64,000 nt of DNA. Source: WS-11 sp964405235 (GTDB lineage Bacteria > Eisenbacteria > RBG-16-71-46). This document shows positions 42,586 through 50,813 of the stretch, piece by piece. Position numbers and translations under genes: made by a program. How positions within the stretch are numbered: the first letter of the stretch is position 1; every line of letters starts with the position of its first letter. The notes beneath the pieces were generated by a model, which saw only the letters and a program-made list of their open reading frames with translations, ran no database searches and was not told where the DNA came from. The stretch spans positions 6,329 to 70,328 of the forward strand of contig CAYONG010000285.1 of the NCBI GenBank assembly GCA_964405235.1, in the 5' to 3' direction.

Positions 42586-43662
42586 ATGGCAAAGCCCATC
42601 CGTCCGCCGGTTGGGTTCCTGATCCGGACCGTCGCCGTGCTCAGCGTGGTGTTGAACACGCCCGTCGTCGCATGGGTCACCCGCCGGGTGACATTCGACC
42701 CGCGGGTCGAGGGCAGCGAGATCGGCGGCACGCCCGTTTCGATCCACCGCCCGGCCGGACGCGGCCCGTGGCCGGCGTTTATGTTCGTCAACGGCGCGCA
42801 CCCGCTCCGGCGCAAAGAGCCGGTCGTCGAGCGCGTGGCCGATGGTTTCGCGCGCGCGGGGTACCTGGTCGTCGTCCCCGATCTGCCGGGGCTCGGTGTC
42901 GGCGAGATCACCATGCGCACGGTGGATGCCGCGGCCGCGGTGGCCCTCGAGGTGACCGCGCGTCCCGAAGTCCGCGGTGGCCGCATCGCGCTGATCGGCG
43001 CCTCGACCGGCGCGAGCATCGCGATCCTGCTCGCCGCCCGCCCGGAGCTCGCGGGCCGCATCTCGCTCGTCAGCTCGGTGACACCTTACGCCGATCTGCG
43101 CAGGATGATCTGCCTCGCGACCACGACCCACTACGAGAACGGCGGGAGATCGCGCGCGTACGGCGTCACGAACCTCCTGCGACGCGCCGTGGCCCGCTCG
43201 ATGATGGTGACGCTCTCGTGCGAGGAGGAGCGCGGCAGGCTGCTCGACCACGTTGGCGACATCCGCGAGGAGGACGACCCGTTCAGCCGCCTGCCGGCGA
43301 GCGCGGATGCCGTCGACCTCGAGGCGCGAGCGATCGTTCGCCTGCTCGAGAACCGCGACCCGGGACGTTTTTCCGAGCTATGGAGCGGGCTTCCGGCCCA
43401 TCTCCAGGCGGTCATCGCTCAGCTCTCGCCAGTTTCCATCGCGAGCAGCGTGCAGGCGCACGTCGAGCTGGCCGTGCCACCCGATGACCGCTATTTTCCG
43501 GTCGACGAAGCGGAGGAACTGGCGCGCGCGCTCCCCGACGCGCGCCTGACCGTGACCTCGGCGCTCGACCATACCCGGCCGGGCGCGTCCTTGCGACAGA
43601 TCCGGGAGCTGTGGGCCTTCGGGGGCTTCGTCGTCCGCACCCTGGCGGGCGCCGCGCCCTGA
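42586..43662 (+). CDS. alpha/beta hydrolase with N-terminal membrane anchor
   Basis: 358 residues. A hydrophobic segment (about 10-32) suggests an anchor or signal. The hydrolase fold follows, with nucleophile Ser in G-A-S-T-G-A near residue 145, acidic residue in P-P-D-D-R-Y-F and His in A-L-D-H-T-R. The large insert (about 165-240) is helical and could be a lid. It begins an operon of five genes, the next starting 1 base after its TGA. Substrate not known; esterase or lipid hydrolase is likely. Confidence 0.78.
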   Translation: MAKPIRPPVGFLIRTVAVLSVVLNTPVVAWVTRRVTFDPRVEGSEIGGTPVSIHRPAGRGPWPAFMFVNGAHPLRRKEPVVERVADGFARAGYLVVVPDLPGLGVGEITMRTVDAAAAVALEVTARPEVRGGRIALIGASTGASIAILLAARPELAGRISLVSSVTPYADLRRMICLATTTHYENGGRSRAYGVTNLLRRAVARSMMVTLSCEEERGRLLDHVGDIREEDDPFSRLPASADAVDLEARAIVRLLENRDPGRFSELWSGLPAHLQAVIAQLSPVSIASSVQAHVELAVPPDDRYFPVDEAEELARALPDARLTVTSALDHTRPGASLRQIRELWAFGGFVVRTLAGAAP

Positions 43663-43663
43663 A

Positions 43664-44197
43664 ATGTCCGATCCCGCCTCTGGTCCGACGCCCCGGGTCA
43701 CGAAGGTGATCCTGGTCGCCACGCTGGCGATCACGGCGGCCGCACTCGGCGCGTTCTTCGCCACGCGCTCCCACCCGGCGGATCCACGCGACGCCGCCGC
43801 GTACCTGTGCCTGTTCTCGGCGCTGTTCCTGCTCCGTATCGTGGGACAGGTGATCGTGCGTCTGCGCGGGCCGCGCTGGCTCCCGGTAACCGAGCAATGG
43901 AACCTGACGCCGTACTACCTGCTCCTGCCGACCCAGGTCGCGATCCTCGGGTTGCTGGCCTGGATCGACGCCGACTTCGCCCGCGGACACGGCTTCTGGA
44001 CGGAGGCGCGCCCCGCTCTCGGCACGTGCGTGCTGTGGTTTGCGCTGTTCTATGCGTCGGCGATGGCGTTCCGCTACGCCGTGCGGATGAGGCGCCGGCC
44101 GGAGCATCGCTGGTTCGGCGGGACGATCCCGATCGTCTTCCATGGTGTGCTGGCGGGCTACCTGATCGTGTTCGGGAGCTACCATGCCTCCCGCTGA
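43664..44197 (+). CDS. four-helix membrane protein of unknown function
   Basis: 177 residues with four hydrophobic segments (about 15-34, 45-64, 80-99 and 118-138) and perhaps a fifth near the C-terminus. No family recognised and no catalytic motif visible. Its last 14 bases overlap the flavin monooxygenase gene. The motif P-Y-Y-L-L-L-P between helices may face the lipid boundary. Probably a membrane partner of the operon's enzymes. Confidence 0.7.
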   Translation: MSDPASGPTPRVTKVILVATLAITAAALGAFFATRSHPADPRDAAAYLCLFSALFLLRIVGQVIVRLRGPRWLPVTEQWNLTPYYLLLPTQVAILGLLAWIDADFARGHGFWTEARPALGTCVLWFALFYASAMAFRYAVRMRRRPEHRWFGGTIPIVFHGVLAGYLIVFGSYHASR

Positions 44198-45323
44198 GAC
44201 GGCGGACATCGTGGTCGTGGGCGGCGGCGCCTCCGGGCTGTCGGCGGCCGGGGCACTCAAGCACCGGGGCTTCGGACCCATCGCGCTCGAGCAGGACGAA
44301 CGGATCGGCGGGACCTGGGCGCGCCGCTACGAGCGCCTGCACCTGCACACCATCCGCCGCTTCTCGGGGCTCGCCCACTTTGGGATTCCCCGGGACCACC
44401 CTCGCTACGTCCCGAAGGACCTCTACGCCCGTTACCTCCAGCGCTATGCCGAGACGCTTGATCTGGACGTTCGGCTCCGTCAGCGTGTCGATCGGGTCAC
44501 GAGGGAGAACGGTCGCTGGCGGGTGGAGGCCGGGAGTTCCACGTGGACTGCCCGCGCCGTGATCCTCGCGACCGGGCGCTACCGCGCGCCTCTGACCCCG
44601 AGCTGGCCGGGCCGCGACGCGTTCCGCGGCCGGCTGCTTCACTCCTCGGCGTACGGCTCCGGCCGGGACTTCGCCGGCGCGCGGGTGCTCGTGGTCGGAG
44701 TCGGCAACAGCGGCGCGGAGATCGCGGCCGATCTCGCCGAGCAGGGCGCCGCCCTGGTCGCGATCGCGGTGCGCACCCCTCCACCCATCATGCCCCGAGA
44801 CCTGTTCGGGTTCGTGCCCGCCCAGCTCTTCGGCCTCGTCTTCACCCCGGTCCCGGCGCGGCGCCTGCTCGACCGCGCCGGAGCTGTGCTCCGCAGGCTC
44901 GGAACCGGAGACCTCGGCCGCTACGGGCTCGGGCGGGAGGCGTGGGGGCCGTTCACCGCCCGACGCCCGGCGGTGATCGACGTGGGCTTCGTTCGCCAGC
45001 TCAAGGCCGGGCGCATCCACGTGCGGCCGAGCGTCGAGCGGCTGACCGCGACCGGCGTGGTCTTCTCGGGGGGCCAGGAACAGCCGTTCGACACGATCGT
45101 GGCGGCCACCGGCTTCCAGACCGGGCTCGGAGCGGTCCTCGACCTCCCAGAGGCGATCGCCGACGACGGCCGCCCGCGGTTCCGCTCCGGCCGCAAGACA
45201 CCCTTTCCGGGCCTCTACTTCATCGGCTACGATGAGACGACTCGCGGGGTACTCTACGAGTCGAACCGCGACTCGCGCCGGCTCGCCGGCACGGTTGCGA
45301 CTTTTCTGAGGAATAGGGAATGA
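44184..45323 (+). CDS. flavin-containing monooxygenase-like oxidoreductase
   Basis: 379 residues. FAD site G-G-G-A-S-G-L near residue 13; G-G-T-W near residue 43; NADP site G-V-G-N-S-G-A-E near residue 173; A-T-G-F-Q-T near residue 310. This is the order found in class B flavoprotein monooxygenases (FMO, Baeyer-Villiger and N-hydroxylating types). The F-x-G-x-x-x-H-x3-[Y/F] fingerprint appears as F-R-G-R-L-L-H-S-S-A-Y. It overlaps the membrane protein upstream by 14 bases and the GtrA gene downstream by 4 (ATGA). Substrate unknown. Confidence 0.85.
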   Translation: MPPAETADIVVVGGGASGLSAAGALKHRGFGPIALEQDERIGGTWARRYERLHLHTIRRFSGLAHFGIPRDHPRYVPKDLYARYLQRYAETLDLDVRLRQRVDRVTRENGRWRVEAGSSTWTARAVILATGRYRAPLTPSWPGRDAFRGRLLHSSAYGSGRDFAGARVLVVGVGNSGAEIAADLAEQGAALVAIAVRTPPPIMPRDLFGFVPAQLFGLVFTPVPARRLLDRAGAVLRRLGTGDLGRYGLGREAWGPFTARRPAVIDVGFVRQLKAGRIHVRPSVERLTATGVVFSGGQEQPFDTIVAATGFQTGLGAVLDLPEAIADDGRPRFRSGRKTPFPGLYFIGYDETTRGVLYESNRDSRRLAGTVATFLRNRE

Positions 45324-45703
45324 ACGTGGCCGTCATCCAGCCCGCCAGGTTCCTCGCCGTGGGTGTCGGCGGGTACTTCGTGAACCTCGGCGTGTTCGCC
45401 GCGCTCTACCACGCCGGGCTCAGGTATATCCCGGCCTCGCTCCTCTCCTATTTCACCTCGAACGCGCTCATGTACGTGGGCAATCGCTACTTCACGTTCC
45501 AGCTTGCACACGAAGGTTTCTGGGGGGCGTACCTGCGTTACATGCTGGTCGGCGCGATCGTCGCCGGCCTCAACACCGCGATCCTCGCCCTGATCGTGGA
45601 GCGGCTGAGTGTCGATCCGCGTCTCGGCCAGGCCATCTCGCTTCTGCTCGTCACCCCGGTCGGCTTCGTGCTCTTCAAGCGCTGGACGTTCAGGATCCGC
45701 TGA
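45320..45703 (+). CDS. GtrA-family membrane protein
   Basis: 127 residues with four membrane helices. F-L-A-V-G-V-G-G-Y-F-V-N at the start, then N-A-L-M-Y-V-G-N-R-Y-F-T-F, then F-V-L-F-K-R-W-T-F match GtrA proteins, which move or present polyprenyl-phosphate sugars across the membrane. It is coupled to the FMO gene (ATGA) and to the FAD-linked oxidase by TGATG. The GtrA plus FAD-oxidase order recalls the mycobacterial Rv3789-dprE1 pair (decaprenyl-phosphoryl-arabinose synthesis), but here it is only a synteny hint. Confidence 0.88.
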   Translation: MNVAVIQPARFLAVGVGGYFVNLGVFAALYHAGLRYIPASLLSYFTSNALMYVGNRYFTFQLAHEGFWGAYLRYMLVGAIVAGLNTAILALIVERLSVDPRLGQAISLLLVTPVGFVLFKRWTFRIR

Positions 45704-47112
45704 TGGCCCCGACCACGGTCAACGACATCCACTCCGAGTTGAATGAGACGGTAGTCGCCGACGTCGTCGAGGTGGGCTCTCAGGCGGCGGTGCAGGAGGC
45801 GATCGCCCGCGCGAGGTCGGGCGGGCTCCCGGTCGCCATCGCCGGGGGTCGGCACGCCATGGGCGGACAGCAGTTCTGCGAGGGCGGGCTCCTGCTCGAC
45901 ACCCGCTCGCTCGATCAGGTGGTCGACTTCGATACCGCGCACGGCGTCGTCGAGGTCGGTGCGGGAATCCAGTGGCCAGCCCTGATCGAGCGGCTCGCGG
46001 CCTTGCAGCCGGGGGCGCGGCAGCCGTGGGGGATCGTGCAGAAGCAGACCGGCGCCGACCGTCTCTCGCTCGGCGGCGCACTCGCGGCGAATGTCCACGG
46101 CCGGGGCCTCACCCGGCAGCCGATCGTGAGCGACGTCGAATCGTTCGTGCTGGTCGGCGCCGATGGCCAGGCGCGCACGTGCAGTCGCACCGAGCACGCG
46201 GAGCTCTTCGGGCTCGCGATCGGCGGGTATGGCCTTTTCGGCTGCATCACCTCGTTGCGCTTGAGGCTGGTCTTGAGGCAGGTGCTCGAGCGCATCGTCG
46301 AGGTCCGGCGCCTCGACGAGCTGATGCCGCTGTTCGATCAGCGGATCCGGGACGGGTACCTCTACGGCGATTTCCAGTTCGCGATCGACCCGGAGAGTGA
46401 CGACTTCCTCTCCAAGGGCGTCTTCTCGTGCTACCGGCCGATCGGCGACGAGCGGCAGCCGCCCGCGGACCAGAAGGCGCTCTCCCGCGAGGACTGGCAG
46501 CGTCTGCTCTACCTGGCCCACACCGACAAGACGCGTGCGTTCGAACAGTACGTGTCGCACTACCTGGCGACGTCCGGACAGCTCTACTTCTCGGATGCCC
46601 ACCAGTTCGCCGATTACAATGACGGCTATCACCGGGCGATCGACGACCGGATGGGCGCCACCGCGCGCGCAAGCGAGATGATCACCGAGATCTACGTGCC
46701 ACGCAATCGTCTCGCCGACTTCATGCGGGCGGTGGCCGACGATTTCCGTGCCGACGGCACCGAGGTGATCTACGGGACCATCCGGCTGGTCGAGCCCGAG
46801 AACGAGACATTCCTCGCCTGGGCCCGCGAGCGCTGGGCCTGCATCATCTTCAACCTCCACACCGTGCATACCCCGGACGGTCTCGAACACTCCGCCCGCG
46901 CGTTCCGGCGCCTGATCGACCGCGCGATCGAGCGCAACGGAAACTACTACCTGACCTACCATCGCTGGGCGACCCGCGAGCAGGTCGAGACCTGTTACCG
47001 GCAGTTCGCGGAGTTCCTGAAGAAGAAACGCGAGGTCGACCCGGAGGAGCGGTTCCAGAGCACGTGGTATCGCCACTACCGGACCATGTTCGCGGGGGAC
47101 CTCCAGCGCTAG
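45703..47112 (+). CDS. FAD-linked (PCMH-type) oxidoreductase, DprE1/lactone-oxidase-like
   Basis: 469 residues from ATG 45703 overlapping the GtrA stop by one base. PCMH-type FAD domain: A-I-A-G-G-R-H-A-M-G-G-Q near residue 46 with a His where related enzymes may carry covalent FAD, and G-G-A-L-A-A-N-V-H-G-R-G near residue 125. The C-terminal part (about 240-469) is rich in Tyr and Trp (Y-Y-L-T-Y-H-R-W) and fits the substrate domain. It might oxidise a sugar or lipid-linked sugar in partnership with the GtrA protein. A general FAD-linked dehydrogenase is the cautious call. Confidence 0.8.
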   Translation: MAPTTVNDIHSELNETVVADVVEVGSQAAVQEAIARARSGGLPVAIAGGRHAMGGQQFCEGGLLLDTRSLDQVVDFDTAHGVVEVGAGIQWPALIERLAALQPGARQPWGIVQKQTGADRLSLGGALAANVHGRGLTRQPIVSDVESFVLVGADGQARTCSRTEHAELFGLAIGGYGLFGCITSLRLRLVLRQVLERIVEVRRLDELMPLFDQRIRDGYLYGDFQFAIDPESDDFLSKGVFSCYRPIGDERQPPADQKALSREDWQRLLYLAHTDKTRAFEQYVSHYLATSGQLYFSDAHQFADYNDGYHRAIDDRMGATARASEMITEIYVPRNRLADFMRAVADDFRADGTEVIYGTIRLVEPENETFLAWARERWACIIFNLHTVHTPDGLEHSARAFRRLIDRAIERNGNYYLTYHRWATREQVETCYRQFAEFLKKKREVDPEERFQSTWYRHYRTMFAGDLQR

Positions 47113-47211
47113 CATCGCGCTGGCTCGGCAGTGCCGCTCCGTGGCGCGATTCGCCCGCCCGCACGTTCCGGGGGCACGTTGCGGCGCGGTGGCGCCCTCC
47201 CCTCACGCTGA

Positions 47212-47217
47212 TATACT
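47212..47217 (+). promoter_or_regulatory. TATACT -10-like box before oppA
   Basis: TATACT, then GCGCCGCC, then GTG 47226. Eight bases separate box and start codon, and there is no SD, so the transcript is predicted to be leaderless. No -35 hexamer at 16-18 bases was found. Confidence 0.45.
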
Positions 47218-47225
47218 GCGCCGCC

Positions 47226-48944
47226 GTGACGCGACTCCTGCTGGCCCTTCGCCCATTCCACCTCCTGATCGTCGCCTGCGTCGTCGCGATCGGGCCCGGG
47301 GGATGCGCCCCCGCGCGCCAGGCCCCGGTCGCCACCTCCTCCTCGGCCGCGCGCTGGTTCGGCGATACCTCTCCCCCCTCGGGGAACGTGCTCCGCTTCA
47401 ACCTGGGCGCGGAGCCTGAGACCTACGACCCGAGCATCGCGGTCGGGCAGCCGGACGGGCGCGTGGCGCGCCTCCTGTTCGAGGGCCTGACGCGCGAGGA
47501 TCCACAGACGCTCGAGCCGCTCCCCGGCCAGGCGTATCGCTGGGACATCACGGCCGACGGGATGACCTACACGTTCCACCTGCGGCCCGGCATCCGGTGG
47601 AGCGACGGGCGTCCGGTCACGTCGCACGACTTCCGCTGGAGCTGGTTGCGCGTGCTCAAACCCGAGACCGCGGCGCGCTACGCGAGCTTTATCTACCCGG
47701 TGGTCAACGCCGAGGCGTACAACAAGGGCGAGATCAAGGACGAGAACCTGGTGGGCCTCGAGGCGCCGGACGACAGCACATTCATCGTGCGGCTCGCGGC
47801 GCCGGTGCCCTACTTCCTCTACCTCACCCAGTTCTACACCTGCCTGCCGGTGCCGCACTGGGCCATCGAGAAACACGGCAACCGCTGGACCCTGCCGGCC
47901 AACATCGTCACCAATGGCGCCTTCACACTCGATTACTGGCGGCAGAACAATCGTTTCGAGTTCGTGAGGAATCCGCGCTACTGGGACGCGGCGAGCGTCA
48001 AGCTCGACCGACTGATCGGCTTTTGCATCGACGATCTCAACACGTCATTCAACCTCTACAAGTCGGGCGTCATCGACTGGTGCCCGAGCGGCTATTTGCC
48101 CTCGCAGTTCATCCCTTACGTGCGGGGCTACTCCGACTTCAAACATGGCGACTACCAGGGCGTCTATTTCTATTCGATCTGCGTGACGAAGCCGCCATTG
48201 AACCATCCCGACGTGCGGCGCGCACTAAAGCTCGCCGTGGACCGGGACGCGATCGCCAACGACCTGCTCAAGGGCAGCCGCCGTCCGTGGGGCAACTTCG
48301 CCCCCTCGGGGTACCCCGGTTATCAGAACCCGCCCGGCATCCGGTATGACCCGCCGAAAGCGCGCGAGTATCTGGCCCGGGCGGGATTTCCGGACGGCAG
48401 GGGGTTCCCGAAGATCTCCATTCTGATCAACACCAGCGAGGATCACCGCCGCATCGCCGAGGCGATCCAGGCGATGTGGAAGCGCGAGCTGGGGATCCCG
48501 GTCGAGGTGTTCAACCAGGAATGGGGCTCCTATCTCCAGGCCACGAGCGCGCTGCGGTACGACGTGGCGAGGCGATCCTGGATCGGCGACTACCTCGACC
48601 CCAACACGTTTCTCTCGTGCTACGTCACCGGGGATGGCAACAACCGCACCGGCTGGGGCAATCCGCGCTACGATCGAATGCTGCGTGAGGCGGCGAAGGA
48701 GCTGGACCCCGCGAAACGGTTCGCGATCCTGCGCGAGGCCGAGATCCTGCTGCTCGACGAAGGGCCGGTCATTCCCATCTACCACTATTCCACCAACGAG
48801 CTGGTGAAACCCTACGTCCGCGGCATCTACCGCACGCCGCTCGACATTCACCCGCTCACCCGCGTGTGGATCGACCATGAGTGGGAGCGCACCACGGCAC
48901 CGGTCGCCGCCGGCGGGACGACCACACCCGCAGGGGCCCGATGA
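47226..48944 (+). CDS. oppA: oligopeptide ABC transporter substrate-binding lipoprotein
   Basis: 572 residues from GTG 47226; upstream open frame residues are not plausible as a signal. Lipobox I-G-P-G-G-C with Cys27. SBP family 5 features: L-D/Y-D-P-S-I-A near residue 65, L-F-E-G-L-T-R, W-S-D-G-R-P-V-T-S-H-D-F (about 122-133), and D-V-R-R-A-L-K-L-A-V-D-R (about 330). Full length for the OppA/DppA group. Binds oligopeptides in the periplasm for OppBC. Coupled to oppB by ATGA. The promoter-like TATACT sits 8 bases before its start. Confidence 0.92.
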   Translation: MTRLLLALRPFHLLIVACVVAIGPGGCAPARQAPVATSSSAARWFGDTSPPSGNVLRFNLGAEPETYDPSIAVGQPDGRVARLLFEGLTREDPQTLEPLPGQAYRWDITADGMTYTFHLRPGIRWSDGRPVTSHDFRWSWLRVLKPETAARYASFIYPVVNAEAYNKGEIKDENLVGLEAPDDSTFIVRLAAPVPYFLYLTQFYTCLPVPHWAIEKHGNRWTLPANIVTNGAFTLDYWRQNNRFEFVRNPRYWDAASVKLDRLIGFCIDDLNTSFNLYKSGVIDWCPSGYLPSQFIPYVRGYSDFKHGDYQGVYFYSICVTKPPLNHPDVRRALKLAVDRDAIANDLLKGSRRPWGNFAPSGYPGYQNPPGIRYDPPKAREYLARAGFPDGRGFPKISILINTSEDHRRIAEAIQAMWKRELGIPVEVFNQEWGSYLQATSALRYDVARRSWIGDYLDPNTFLSCYVTGDGNNRTGWGNPRYDRMLREAAKELDPAKRFAILREAEILLLDEGPVIPIYHYSTNELVKPYVRGIYRTPLDIHPLTRVWIDHEWERTTAPVAAGGTTTPAGAR

Positions 48945-49864
48945 GCCTGGTGGGATTCATTGTCCGGCGCGTGCTCATCATCATCCCCACGCTCTGGGTG
49001 ATCGCCACCCTCACGTTCTTCCTCGTCCACGCCGCGCCCGGCGGCCCCTTCCAGGCCGAGCGCGAGATCCCCGCGGCCGCCAAAGAGCAGCTGATGCGCA
49101 AGTACGGACTCGATCAGCCGCTGCATCGTCAGTACCTGAGCTTCCTCGCCAACGCCGCGCGGCTCGATTTCGGACCCTCCTACAAGTTCCCGCAGCGCCA
49201 GGTGCGCGAGATCATCCTCGAGGCGTTCCCGGTCTCGGCCGAGCTGGGCGGGTGGGCGCTGCTGGTCGCCATCCTCTTCGGCGTTCCGATCGGCGTGATC
49301 GCGGCGGTAAAACAGAACTCGAGCGCCGACTACGCGGCCATGGGCATCGCGCTCGCCGGGGTCTCGGTGCCCAACTTCGTGCTCGGCCCGCTGCTGGTGC
49401 TGGGTCTCTCGCTCACGGTCTTCCTGCTGCCGCCGGCGCTCTGGCAGGGTCCCGAGAGCCGCATCCTGCCGGTGTTGACGCTCTCCACCGCCTACGTCGC
49501 CTATATCGCGCGGCTCACGCGCGGCGGGATGCTCGAAGTGCTGCGCCAGGATTACATACGCACGGCCAGGGCCAAGGGCCTGTCCGAGTGGGTCGTGGTC
49601 GGCAAGCACGCGCTGCGGCTCGGCATCCTGCCGGTGGTGTCGTACATCGGGCCCGCCACGGCGCGCATCATCATGGGCTCGATCGTTGTCGAGAGCATCT
49701 TCGCCGTGCCCGGCCTGGGCCGCTACCTCGTCAACGCCGCGTTCAACCGCGACTACACGCTGGTGCTGGGCGAAGTGCTCTTCTACGCCGGCTTCCTGAT
49801 GGTCCTGAACCTCGTCATCGACGTCGCCTACACGCGGCTCGACCCGCGCGTGGAGCTGGCCTGA
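48941..49864 (+). CDS. oppB: oligopeptide ABC transporter permease OppB
   Basis: 307 residues from ATG 48941 (ATGA overlap with oppA); a longer frame lies inside oppA. Six membrane helices, the family's N-terminal L-T-F-F-L-V-H-A-A-P-G-G-P-F stretch, and the EAA-loop-like Y-I-R-T-A-R-A-K-G-L that docks the ATPase. Inner-membrane channel component for peptide uptake. Confidence 0.92.
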   Translation: MSLVGFIVRRVLIIIPTLWVIATLTFFLVHAAPGGPFQAEREIPAAAKEQLMRKYGLDQPLHRQYLSFLANAARLDFGPSYKFPQRQVREIILEAFPVSAELGGWALLVAILFGVPIGVIAAVKQNSSADYAAMGIALAGVSVPNFVLGPLLVLGLSLTVFLLPPALWQGPESRILPVLTLSTAYVAYIARLTRGGMLEVLRQDYIRTARAKGLSEWVVVGKHALRLGILPVVSYIGPATARIIMGSIVVESIFAVPGLGRYLVNAAFNRDYTLVLGEVLFYAGFLMVLNLVIDVAYTRLDPRVELA

Positions 49865-49889
49865 GCGCGCAGCGCGAGAGGAGCTTTCA

Positions 49890-50801
49890 ATGAGTACGGC
49901 CGCCGCCCCCCTCGTCCTCGGCGAACAGACCCTTGCCAGCGCCCGGCCGGGGAGCCTGTGGGCCGACGCGTGGAAGCGCCTGCGGCGCAATCGCGCGGCC
50001 GTGTTCTCCGCCGTGTTTCTGACGTGGATCGCCCTCACCGCGATCTTCGCACCGTGGCTGCCCGGGTTGCAGGACCCGACCATCCAGGACCTCAAGCTGG
50101 GCGCGACCCCGCCTTCGGCCGCCCACTGGTTCGGCACCGACGAGCTGGGGCGCGACACGTTGGCGCGCGTCGTCCACGGCGGACGCATCTCGCTCATGGT
50201 CGGCCTGGTCGCCACCTTCGTGAGCCTCCTCATCGGAGTGAGCTGGGGCGCGGTGGCGGGCTACCGCGGCGGCAAGACCGACGAGGTCATGATGCGGTTC
50301 GTGGACATCCTCTACTCGCTGCCCTACATCTTCCTCGTCATCCTCCTGCTGGTGTTCTTCAGCCGCAGCATCCTGATGCTGTTCGTGGCGCTCGGCCTGG
50401 TGCAGTGGCTGACCATGGCGCGCATCGTGCGCGGGCAGGTGCTCTCGCTCCGCCAGCAGACCTTCGTCGAAGCCGCCCGCGCGCTGGGCGCGAGCGACGC
50501 CGCCATCATCTTCCGCCACATCGTGCCCAACACGCTCGGTCCGGTGATCGTCTACACCACGCTCACCGTTCCGGCGATCATTCTGCAGGAGGCGTTCCTC
50601 TCGTTCCTGGGGCTCGGCGTGCAACCGCCCGACGCGTCCTGGGGCACGCTGGTCTCGGACGGCGCGCGGGTGCTGGCGTTGTTCCCGTGGCTGGTCGCAT
50701 TCCCGGGCGCCGCGCTCTCGCTCACACTGCTGTGCTTCAACTTCCTCGGGGATGGCCTGCGCGACGCGCTCGATCCCCAGGATCGCCGCGACGTGGCGTA
50801 G
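49890..50801 (+). CDS. oppC: oligopeptide ABC transporter permease OppC
   Basis: 303 residues; GAGGAGC before ATG 49890. N-terminal OppC-type anchor region, then H-W-F-G-T-D-E-L-G-R-D near residue 80 (a family hallmark), six helices and the EAA-like E-A-A-R-A-L-G-A-S. No OppD/OppF ATPase genes follow; the next gene is on the other strand, so the ATPases must be elsewhere or shared with another transporter. Confidence 0.92.
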   Translation: MSTAAAPLVLGEQTLASARPGSLWADAWKRLRRNRAAVFSAVFLTWIALTAIFAPWLPGLQDPTIQDLKLGATPPSAAHWFGTDELGRDTLARVVHGGRISLMVGLVATFVSLLIGVSWGAVAGYRGGKTDEVMMRFVDILYSLPYIFLVILLLVFFSRSILMLFVALGLVQWLTMARIVRGQVLSLRQQTFVEAARALGASDAAIIFRHIVPNTLGPVIVYTTLTVPAIILQEAFLSFLGLGVQPPDASWGTLVSDGARVLALFPWLVAFPGAALSLTLLCFNFLGDGLRDALDPQDRRDVA

Positions 50802-50813
50802 GGTGATGACGCT

